This document shows positions 10,908-20,412 of a DNA stretch of 64,000 bases, one piece after another. Origin of the DNA: Bryopsis sp. KO-2023 (lineage: Eukaryota; Chlorophyta; Ulvophyceae; Bryopsidales; Bryopsidaceae); NCBI GenBank assembly GCA_030272585.1, contig BSYQ01000004.1, positions 620,001-684,000 of the forward strand, written 5' to 3'. The notes beneath the pieces are model-generated. The model did no database searches and was not told the origin of the DNA. It worked only from the letters and a program-made list of their open reading frames with translations. Positions within the stretch are counted from its first letter, which is position 1, and every line of letters starts with the position of its first letter. The position numbers and the translations under genes were made by a program.

Positions 10908-11595
10908 CCGCAATAAACAATCATTTTCCTGGTCATCACCATTACAAGAAACCAAAAAAAATCTGTACATGTGGAGTGGATGGATCGGTGCTGAGCGATA
11001 TACCACTATATATATATATAGTGGTAGAAAATTAGATTTCTTGAGTTGCGGATGCTAACTTGTTGATCCTATGAATCGATGAAAAAAGCCCTACAGATAA
11101 TTGAGTGGGGTGCACATGCTAGCAGTAATCTTTGAAAAACAACGGGGATCCTGTACAACCCCCCCCCCCCAAAAAAAAAAAAAAAAAAAGAAAAAAAAGC
11201 AACTGGAGGGAAAACAAAAGGCCCCAAGAGCTTGATCACGTTATATATATATAACGTGAAACAACTTTTTTCGCATTTCCCGAGATCACCCTCGAGACAG
11301 ATCTTGTTCCATGTTTCGAAGAACATCTGTTACCATCCAGCTCAAGTACTTCCAGCATCGTCCGGCAATCATGGATGTATTAAGAAAACAAACCCCTGAT
11401 TGTTGATGCTCTAAATGTGATCACACATAGTCCCATACCCGAACAACCAAGCGATCAGATGGAGGCATAAAGAAAGAATTCCAACATCTTGATCAGTTCA
11501 CTACAAGATTTCAACACGTGAAAAATTCACTGCAAATTTCGCGTCTGTCACAGCATCCCCAGCAGACAAAACCCCCTGAGCAACTGGAGCTCAGA

Positions 11596-12035
11596 TCACG
11601 GACTCAAAACCCTAGCCTGAAAACTCAGCATTAACGTCAGCCCCTTTTTCCAACAGAAACTTGACAGCATCCAACTGACCGCTTGTTGCTTGTTGAGCAG
11701 TTGCTCCAATATCACCTCTCTCTTCAATGTCCATTCCTTGATCAAGTAAAATTTGCAAGATCTCGATACGCCCATTGAATCCTGCCACCTGAAGTGCTGT
11801 ATAACCAACCAACATCATCAGTAGCCTGGAGGTCTCCACCTTTCTCAATCAAAAACAGAAATATATCTGAATGCCCATTCTCGGCAGCATACAGAAAAGC
11901 TGTGTTTCCCCTCAACCCCTCTCTCCACCTTCTGTTTCACAAGTTCCATGTCCCCATCCTTACTAAGGATGCTAGTAGCAGCGTTCAAAAATTTGAGAAA
12001 ATTTCCTCCTGATGCTTTATCACCATCAGCTGGGG
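11596..12035 (-). pseudogene. Ankyrin-repeat exon(s), decayed copy 1
   Basis: The minus strand keeps ankyrin motifs (NGRIEILQILLDQGMDIEER, GQLDAVKFLLEKGADVNAEF, and upstream KDGDMELVKQKVERGV), but in different frames. By comparison with the copies at 19163 and 31500 it carries an insertion after LNAAT (SILS), a deletion near 11915 and a frameshift near 11830. Not translatable as one domain, so a pseudogene. Confidence 0.75.
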
Positions 12036-12485
12036 GATTCTCAGCTGGGGGTGTTTCATCTGGGGGCTTTTCCTGCTCCTACATCAGCTCAACACAGAAT
12101 CCTGAGTGGCTCTTCTTCCATAGATTCACAAGTGGAGGCTAAGCAAATCGAAATGTTGAGCTCTTTGGATGGGCTCAAATTGACATGATAGACACTGATG
12201 TGCATCTTGTGTATCCAGAACCTCACAAGATCTTCTGAGAGGTTATCTTACAGATCATGGAGAAGCCTTCAATACACATGTACTACTAATGTGAATCCCA
12301 GAATATTCACCTTTTCCAGCTCTCCCTCACTGGGTGATTCAGAAGGTTCTGGTGCTTCTTTCTCGGATACTTCACTTTCTGTGCTCCCCTTGCCCTTCAC
12401 AAGTAAAAAAATGAAACATAAGGTCATAACATCTGAAAGTTTAAAGATTCATCATTGGTTGATTGAGATCCTCACCATCTTTTCA

Positions 12486-13095
12486 TCAATCCATCCATGG
12501 AAAAAAACTGATCCTAGTGAACACCCCTGGCTTAATTTTCCCTCTTTCACTCTCTCCACAATCATCTGGTCCAAAAGACACCAGACCCACCAGAATGTCA
12601 AATCCTGAGTCACTGTTTCCAAATCCACCCTCCATGTCAGGGATCATCAAAGGACCTCCAGAATCACCTAGGTGAAGGCCTGAAGAGATGGGAAGTGAAT
12701 ATCAGTCAAGGAAATTCAAATTAGGCCTCCAATAAAATTGACTGGAATCAGCCAGATCTTGGCATGGTGCTTGGGAATTTGCATGGGCACACAGCATGCT
12801 CTCCTTGACTTGGCTCCACACATTTTGGCAGTTGCTGTTTCTAACGTATTCCAGTTTATCTGTATTCCAGTTTGTCGGCAAGCTGCAGGACTCCTGGCAA
12901 AGATGCGTGTTTTGAAGTCCTCCCCCATCCAACCCCCATCACGATTTGACTGATTCCAGGCTCGTGGGTTGAGTGGGGCAATCCGAGATACGTCCTTGTT
13001 GCTTTCGTTTCCAGCAACAGCAAGGCAATATCATTGCCATCGTCCACATTGCCGGCCCAGCCCTCATGGATGAACACATCCACGAACTTGATCAC
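12486..13095 (-). pseudogene. Trypsin-like (S1A) serine protease, truncated and broken
   Basis: Two exons. 13095-12758 has VIKFVDVFIHEGWAGN, the catalytic-Asp motif DGNDIALLLL, the MGVGWGRT strand and NSNCQNVW...SMLCA. 12667-12486 has the catalytic-Ser motif GDSGGPLM, then DCGESERGKIKPGVFTRISF. So two of the three catalytic residues are visible; the N-terminal half with the catalytic His was not found, and a proline-rich gene occupies that side. Damage: a 16 bp tandem duplication at 12846-12877 shifts the frame, and the donor after CAPCQ reads AT instead of GT. Ankyrin exons lie 0.45 kb downstream on the same strand, with a Glu/Ser-rich linker exon (near 12312-12395) between. Confidence 0.85.
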
Positions 13096-13227
13096 CTGTA
13101 TTCCACAAATTCAAAATTGCCTCGTTGGCCGCAATTTCGAGACTGGTACCCACAGGAAAGGGAGCACAGGGATTTCACCTCAGCGCTTGCAGGATCTCCG
13201 TCGAGAGATTCGATCATCGGACATTGT

Positions 13228-13800
13228 TCAGGTCGAAAAATTCAAATTCTTAAAAGGTCTGTTCGCCAAAAACACCCCCCGCCAGTCCCAAAAAAAACTT
13301 AAAATCTCTAACCCTTTATAAAATCGCTTTTTTTTTCCGTCTTTTTCCATTCCCTGTTCTCCCTCTATTCTCTTGCTTTTTTTCCCCTTCTCTATCTTTT
13401 CGCTTTTTTTTTCTGATAATCCCTCAAGTTTTTTTTCGCTGCTGCCGCTAATTTTTTCCTCGTCGACCCTTTTTTCCTCGGCCCTTTCTTGTGGTGGAGG
13501 AGGTGGGTTTTTTTCGCTGCTGCCGTTAATTTTTTCCTCGTCGACCCTTTCTTCCTCGGCCCTTTCTTGTGGTGGAGGAGGTGGTGGTGGAGGCGGAGGA
13601 GGAGGTGGTGGTGGTGGTGATGGTGGTGATGGTGGTGATGGAGGCGCCAGGTTGAGGGACTCGAGGACCGCGTTCCACTCTTGGGTGTTCCTCCTTTTTC
13701 TCCGTTGGACGTCCGGCACATTCGTTGAGCCCTCCGAGGAGCCCTCCGAGTCGGTCCTGGTCCGTTTTTGGTTGGGTTTGAAGCCCCGAAAATATCCCAT
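13228..13800 (-). CDS. Proline-rich protein (PRP1), founder of the chimeric N-termini
   Basis: Minus-strand frame of 190 codons from ATG 13800. N-terminus: basic MGYFRGFKPNQKRTRT, then a Ser/Glu stretch, an RRKRR block that could be a nuclear localisation signal, EWNAVLESLNLAPP, a run of prolines broken by SPP, and a repeated charged tail (QERAEEERVDEEKINGSSEK twice) ending Lys-rich. The start is chosen because the paralogous frames at 39435 and 20413 share the KRTRT...VLES...PPP layout. It diverges from an expansin (ATG 13954) across only 153 bp. No catalytic domain; function unknown. Confidence 0.6.
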   Translation of the reverse strand: MGYFRGFKPNQKRTRTDSEGSSEGSTNVPDVQRRKRRNTQEWNAVLESLNLAPPSPPSPPSPPPPPPPPPPPPPPPPQERAEEERVDEEKINGSSEKNPPPPPQERAEEKRVDEEKISGSSEKKLEGLSEKKSEKIEKGKKSKRIEGEQGMEKDGKKKRFYKGLEILSFFWDWRGVFLANRPFKNLNFST

Positions 13801-13953
13801 GGCGCCAAAAGAGCCGATTCTGATTGTGAGTGCGAATGGCTGGGCATAAATGGGTAGCCCGACGCATCGTAAACCAAATGACATGACGGCCAACAACTCT
13901 GTGTCAAATCCAGACGAGTCGATTCCCGAAGTCCAATTCAGAAAGAAAGAATC

Positions 13954-14713
13954 ATGGTGGCCTTCAACAAGATGATGGTGGCTTTGGTGTGCTTTTTGGC
14001 GTCGCCCCTTGCTGGTCTCGTTGAACCTGGAGACGGCTGGCTCACTGGACGAGCGACGTTCTACGGAATCCGGTGGAGCATTCACACGTGAGCCAACTTT
14101 CGTGGGTCGCGCGGCATGATTTCGGTTTTGGAGATTTCTCCCTGTGGTCAAGGTTGTGTTTGGATGCGATTCCAAGGAACAGGCTGGGACGTGGCCGCCA
14201 TCCCCGATTCCCATTACGAGTACAACTGGAGTTGTGGGTAGGTATCGCTTTTCTGTTGTGGATGGCGCTTCGTTCAATGCTCGACCCGAGAATCGAGAAC
14301 TGCGTGGACGATCGCAATTTCTTTCGTGTTGTGGGTTGAGAAAAACTTGTATACGATGCGAATGCAGTAAGTGCTACGAGGTTAAGTGCGAGCCCATGCA
14401 ACTACTCTGGAAACTCGTACTCCAACAAGAGGTGGTAAGTTCCTGGATGGCCCTTGGATTCATTCCATGTTCTGTTGCAGCGTATACCAGCTCATCAGGT
14501 GCTGTTAAGAGTATTTGCTGATCTGGGAACAAATTGGGGGCCCCTTTTTTATCTATGCCTGTTGGGGGTGTAGACCTGGGTTGACTAGATTGCCCATTCG
14601 TTGTGTCCTGCAGGTGTTGTGGTGATATGGACCACTTTGATCTTTCGTACCACACTTTCGACAAGCTATTTGGGAAACAGGCATCACTTGGGCAGAAAGC
14701 TCAAGGAGGGTGA
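13954..14713 (+). pseudogene. Expansin, copy 1 (missing exons and frameshifted)
   Basis: Exon 1 (13954-14087) encodes a signal peptide and the expansin start GDGWLTGRATFYGI. Later exons encode GTGWDVAAIPDSHYEY with WSCG (14153-14237), KCYEVKCEP (14368 on), then CNYSGNSYSNKRW to 14434 and CCGDMDHFDLSYHTFDKLF (14614-14713). These are signatures of the six-stranded DPBB domain of expansins, secreted proteins that loosen cellulose-containing walls. The exon with GSCGYG present in the 39.9 kb copy has been deleted, and between KCEP and CNYSG a stretch is missing with a change of frame, so this copy cannot make an intact protein. The C-terminal CBM63-like domain is absent. Confidence 0.85.
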
Positions 14714-16633
14714 AATGGTGGTGCTGGACGAGCGATTCGAGTGACCAGAAGGAGTGCAAGGGCATCTGTTTAAGACTTCTATACATATCACACCAGGAAT
14801 ATGATTTTCAGATCACTGCTCCTCTTGCAAAATGTATCATTTTTTTTTTAATGAAGAAAAAAGCAAAAATTCTCTCTTTTGTTTTGATTGAACTTAGATT
14901 CTCGCAGGTCTCGCGGGAAATGGAGATGAGCTAATAAATAGGATTTCCCCCCCGTAAGTTTATCTGTACATTGTCAAATGGGATGAGGGCAAAAGATCAT
15001 TTGAAGCATCAAATTCCTTCTTTGTTTAAGAAAAGACCCCTTTTCTAGATTTTGGTATGCTCTTTGGTGTTCAAGAAACGATGTTTTTGACGGCATCAAC
15101 CCAATGGGAATAAATCCAGGCCTCACCTTTTTTTTAAATATATGTTTGCAATGCTTGAATGGGTGTTTTTGTGTGGAAGTTCGAGATTGCCCATGGCGAT
15201 AATTTTTGCTCTCTAGAGTCTGGTCGCAGGTGAAATTGTGATTGGAGTGTGATGATTATAACATATCCACTTCGGGGAGATCTTCAACTTTCATTTTGGG
15301 TTTTATTTTGGGTAATGGTTGATCGAGTCGGAGACCAGGTCTTGACGCCTGAGATGCAACCAACACATTATGAACAACACAATGTTTTTGCTTTTATGAT
15401 GGCATTTCCATGCCAATGAAATATTATCGGGAAATGGGTTCTTCGAGGTTCTCTTTTTTTTGTGTCTTTAAATTGCAGTGCGTGTCTTGGAGGTTTGAAA
15501 ATATTGATGCTTCTTGGTTTTGGTTTTTATCTTTACATTTGACTTGGTGTTCAATATCCAGGGGGAAATACATGGAAAAATACTTACTCTTTGAGTGACT
15601 GTTTTGTGAGGGGTCAGTGATGCAGAATAAAAGGGATGTGTTAGCCCTTCTTTTGAAGCATGTAATGAAATATCCTGGCGTTTTGATTTGGACATAATAT
15701 CTTGCATGACCCAAAAATGTGTCTTAACACTCTTTCAGATGGAAGGTTAATCTGAATTAACCCGAAGTTATTTTTGTTACATTAACTATGAGTCATAATT
15801 TACATTACTTTGAATTGTTGAGAGAAATAAATTTCTGTTCTAGATGCACCTGTATCAATTCCCTCCTCCAGGGAATGATTATGTGTGATTAAATATAATA
15901 AATTGGTCGGGAGTATCGAAATTAGGGGAAAGAAATAAACAAGCACTTTCTGACACAACCACCATCAGCACAATTTCTGTGAAATATATTTGGTATTTGC
16001 ACCTTTTCTGTGGTCAGATGTGGAAACTATTTTCTTGAAAAAAAAAAATTGGGAAACACGTCATGAGCATGAAGGGGGAAAGGGGAAGGACAACTGATGC
16101 CCTGTCCCAGTGTCTACAGGCATATGCCTAGCTTGACTCCATAGGCTGTGGAGGGGGAGGTGTGGGGCCAGGGACATCACAAGGGGATCAGCAGTTTCTC
16201 AAATCGGTATGGTTTTATCCCCTTTCAAGTGTGTAGGATGGGGACCGACACACATTTCAGTTAGGACAAACCTTAAGGTTAGGGGCTTGGGGGAGTGACT
16301 CAGAGGCTGAGCTTCGCGGGACTAACTCTGAGGTCATCCTCCACACACTTTTGGGCTCTAAGCTGGGGCAGGTCTATTTCTGGAGACCAGCTTGGAGATT
16401 TCAACCGCAAACTGCTGGCATCATGGGATGTGCAGAAAAGGGAAGGGAAGGCATCCGTGCGATGCAGAAAAATATCGATAAGTTGATGACATTTGAACAG
16501 TTCTGTGCATCAAATTCCAGTTGAGGATCTTGTCGGGTCAGATCATGTCTATTAATCACAAGCCTTTGAAATGATCTTAGGGGAGTTCTGTAGGAGGAAA
16601 GAGGTGTTGCAAGATGATTCAGTAGCCGGGAAA

Positions 16634-16765
16634 GACAACGTGTTTTGACAGTCTCTTGGGTACAAAGATATCTAGGAGCATTAAGGGCTGAAAAAGAAAG
16701 ACAACGTGTTTTGACAGTCTCTTGGGTACAAAGATATCTAGGAGCATTAAGGGCTGAAAAAGAAT
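16634..16765. repeat. 66 bp direct tandem duplication
   Basis: The block beginning GACAACGTGTTTTGACAG is repeated exactly with period 66 bp. Confidence 0.9.
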
Positions 16766-16895
16766 CGTCTTGGGATGCAGAAGTTGCCCCGGTTTGCTAG
16801 AGATTATTAGATCAGTGGCGGGGGATGTGTTAGCATGGATCTGAATCGGGTGAACAGGTTATCAATGGGATTGTGAGGGCAAGGGAGATAAGCAA

Positions 16896-17010
16896 GGATT
16901 TCCAGAGAAGCAATAGGCAGAATTTGATTATTACTAAAATCAGTGGATTTCCAGAGAAGCAATAGGCAGAATTTGATTATTACTAAAATCAGTGGATTTT
17001 CAGAGAAGCA
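16896..17010. repeat. 49 bp tandem repeat, about 2.3 copies
   Basis: The unit starts GGATTTCCAGAGAAGCAATA; copies begin at 16896, 16945 and 16994, the last truncated and with one C to T change. Confidence 0.9.
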
Positions 17011-17779
17011 AGAGCTGTCGAGTGGGTTTTTCCGAACCCTATGTGTTTTTTGTGGGGTGATTATATCCATAGTTTTTTGGAAATTACATAATTCAATGCA
17101 GCCAATGCTTGTGTCAAGATGAGGTAAAAACAAAAAACATGTTCTGGTCTGAACAATGTTGGACAGAAGAAAAGGGCAATCAATGCCTCAGGTCTCCTCG
17201 ACCCCTTGTTGCTTGTAGCTCCACAACTGCTGTCCCCCACCAGAGCATCCCACTTAGACAACTCAGGCTCATGTTGGATGCAGGAATCCAGGATTCCCTT
17301 TTCCATCCTTGAACCTGACTGGCTGGCTGATGGGCGAGTTCTACTCATCGAGTTCGCTCCAGACATGCCTCCACAGCTTTCGCCACTCGCCACCCTGGGC
17401 TGCTTGCCTCTGTAGTCCTTAGAGAAGCATACTCCACCACGCTGGATTGCTTGCAATTATCCCAAATGTGGATTTGATATCTCCATCCCTTCCAAAGAGT
17501 GGCGTTCCAAGCAACCGAGATCATCCACAGTTTCCACTGCATTGTCATTTGATTTCTAGGAATTACTGATTATCGACTAAAAGGATGCCACTCCGGGTAG
17601 GGCGTCCGATGGCAACAAAATATTTCTGGATTTGGTACATTTTCCTGGCCAGGAATCAATATAAATAAAAAATCGTGTATAATGCTCCCTCTTTCTTCAC
17701 AACAAAGAAAAATATAATAAATAAATATATCTATATATACATTTTATTTTTTCTATTTTATTTTTTCAATGTACTGACA

Positions 17780-18683
17780 AACTTTGCTCTTTCCGTCAAG
17801 ATGCATCGAATATCCTTACTGACCATCTGTCAAATAAAAAATAAAAATGGAGTCTCAGATATCAACAATTAAGGGAGCATTGAAAGAAGGGAAAAAAAAA
17901 CAAAAAAACAGCCCGATATATTCATTTTACTATTTAAAAAAAAAATCAAAAGTATTTTTTTTTCTACCCCTATGCATCCAGAAATGATGCACCACTGACT
18001 ATAGCCCTTCCCTCCACTGTTCTTACTTTAATTCCAGATTTGTTACGACTTAAAAAAAAAAAAGAACAATCCTTCATCATCACTGGTTTTTTCCATCTCA
18101 GTTTCCGATATTTTTCCTTGCAAGGATAGACATCGACCCCTGTCAAATTTATCTTGCCATATTCATCCGAAACCAAATTTTCCAAAATAGCAATAACAAA
18201 TTATGTGAACGTAAATGGTTCTTATCAACTGTACCTCTCGCATGGTCAGCAATTGGCTTCCATTGTATTGTGCACTGACACTTTTCAGAGTTTCCTGAAC
18301 AAAAAAAAAATCCAAAAAAAAGATTAGGTGCTTTCATGTACCTCCCGAATAACTGGTCCCCCTCTTCTGTCTGACCCCCCCAAAAAACATATCATATCAC
18401 CAGAACACCACCAGCACATAAAACTTTCCAGAAAAACCTTTTCATCTTTTCCAAGCGTTTTTTTGCAAAACGCTTGCGACTCTTTATGGGGGTGTTTTTT
18501 CTTTGTTTTTTTTTCTTTTGGTTTTTGGGGGAGGGGTGAGAGGGTGGAGGTGGATTTTTCACTCACCATTTGCAGATCCTTGCTTCCAGATGTGCTGTTG
18601 ATCAAGCCAGGCTTTGCGCGAACATCGTAGATGATGGGGCGCTCGAACCAAGGAATCAACAAGTGGGTTCCTTCGGGGTACAT
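17780..18683 (-). pseudogene. PHB2: Prohibitin-2 fragment, copy b
   Basis: Exon 18683-18567 holds [19 protein letters not shown] through [10 protein letters not shown] with a good acceptor (TTGCAG) and donor. Exon 18294-18235 holds ETLKSVSAQYNGSQLLTMRE. The [11 protein letters not shown] exon present in copies a and c is missing, so splicing would skip 37 residues of the SPFH core. The flank 17780-18235 is shared with 41735-42130. Not a complete gene. Confidence 0.8.
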
Positions 18684-19162
18684 CTGCAATCAACAATCAT
18701 TTTCCTTGTCATCACCATTACAAGAAACCTAAAAAAATCTGTACATGTGGAGTGGATGGATCGGTGCTGAGCAATATATCAGTGGTAGAAAATTAGATTT
18801 CTTGAGTTGCGGATGCTAACTTGTTGATCGTATGAATCGATGAAAAAAAGCCCTACAGATAATTGAGTGGGGTGCGCATGCTAGCAGTATTCTTTGAAAA
18901 ACCACAGGGACCCTGTAAGACCTTGATCACGTTTACCCCCAACCGAAACAACTTTTTTCCCTTCGCATTTCCCGAGATCACCCTTGAGACAGATCTTGTT
19001 CCATGTTTCGAAAAACATCTGTTACCATCCAGCTCAAGTACTTCCAGTATAGTCCGGCAATCATCGATGTATTGAGAAAACAAACCCCTGATCGTCGATG
19101 CTCTAAATGTGATCACTACGAGATTTCAACACGTGACAAATTTACTGCAAAGCAACTGGAGC

Positions 19163-19522
19163 TCAGATCAAGGACTCAAAACCCTCGCCTGAAAACTCAG
19201 CATCAACGGCAGCCCCTTTCTCCAACAGAAACTTGACAGCATCCAACCGACCGCTTGTTGCTGCCATGTACAGAGCACTTGCTCCAATATCACCTCTCTT
19301 TTCAATGTCCATTCCTTGATCAAGTAACATTTGCAAGATCTCGGTATGCCCATTGAATCCTGCCGCCTGAAGTGCCGTATAACCGACATCATCAGTAGCC
19401 TGGAGGTCTGCACCTTTCTCAATCAAAAACAGAAATATATCTGAATGCCCATTCTCGGCGGCATACGGAAGAGGTGTTGTCCCTTTGAGTCCTGTTGCTT
19501 CAAGATTGACCCCATTTATCAC
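19163..19522 (-). CDS. Ankyrin-repeat exon, copy 2 (open frame)
   Basis: About 118 codons open on the minus strand with three to four ankyrin repeats: GTTPLPYAAENGHSDIFLFL, GYTALQAAGFNGHTEILQML, GASALYMAATSGRLDAVKFL, then the tail AEFSGEGFESLI. Ankyrin repeats mediate protein-protein contacts. Of the copies in this window this is the longest uninterrupted one. The upstream exons (linker and protease seen at 12.0-13.1 kb) are not next to it; expansin-derived sequence is. Probably a partial gene, because no initiator context or upstream exon was found. Confidence 0.65.
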   Translation of the reverse strand: MINGVNLEATGLKGTTPLPYAAENGHSDIFLFLIEKGADLQATDDVGYTALQAAGFNGHTEILQMLLDQGMDIEKRGDIGASALYMAATSGRLDAVKFLLEKGAAVDAEFSGEGFESLI

Positions 19523-19989
19523 AACAAATCATTCCCTGGAGGAGGGAATTGATACAGGTGCATCTAGGATACAAATTTCTTTTTCTCAACAAAGTAATGA
19601 AAACCAACAATAATAACTTTAGGGAACTCTGATTAACCTTTCATCTGCAAACACAAGAGTGTCTTAACAAGATTTGTAACATTTTTTCGTCATGCAAGAT
19701 ACCATGTCCAAATCAAAACGCCAGGATACTTTTTTTTGCAAACACATCCCTTTTATTCTGCATCACTGACCCCTCACAAAACAGTGACTCAAAGAGTACG
19801 TATTTTTCAACGTATTTCCCCCTGGATCTTCCAATCTCCAACTTCCACACAAAAACACCCATTTAAGCATTGCAAACAGATATTTAAAAAAAAGGTGAGG
19901 CCTGGATTTATTCCCATTGGGTTGATGCAACATCGTTTCTTGAACATCGAAGAGCCAAATGGGAATCGGGGATGGCGGCCTCGTCCCAG

Positions 19990-20218
19990 CCTGTTCCTTG
20001 GAATCGCATCCAAACACAACCTTGACTACAGGAGAAATCTCCAAAACCGAAATCATGCCGCGCGACCCACGAAAGGCGGCTCACGTGTGAATGTTCCACC
20101 AGATTCCGTAGAACGTGGCTCGTCCAGTGCGCCAGCCGTCTCCAGGTTCAACGAGACCAGCAAGCGGCGACGCCAAAAAGCACACCAAAGCCACCATCAT
20201 CTTGTTGAAGGCCACCAT
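19990..20218 (-). pseudogene. Expansin fragment, copy 2
   Basis: Exon 1 on the minus strand (20218-20085) encodes the signal peptide and GDGWRTGRATFYGI, equal in length and phase to copy 1. Just past the donor the GSCGYG exon is deleted, as in copy 1, and part of the exon giving FQGTGWDEAAIPDSH follows before the sequence diverges near 19955. The remaining exons are absent. Confidence 0.8.
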
Positions 20219-20412
20219 GATTCTTTTTTTCTGAATTGGACTTCGGGAATCAACTCGTCTGGATTTGACACACAGTTGTTGGCCGTCATGTCCTTTGGTT
20301 TATCAAATCAAATCATGATTACACACGAAGAAGCCGCTCGGCTTCTATTGCGGAAAAAAATCAAGAAACTCGTCCAAAAAACAAACAGAATCAGAACTCT
20401 ATATCTGAGCGA

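Larger units (their letters stand above)
14720..17600. other. Intergenic; contains repeated expansin 3' flank, no gene recognised
   Basis: 15050-15850 is present again in inverted orientation at 19540-19920 in trimmed form (shared words such as CCTGGCGTTTTGATTTGGAC). Two short tandem repeats are annotated separately. Short frames near 16300 (+) and 17345-17548 (-) have no recognisable domain. Confidence 0.55.
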
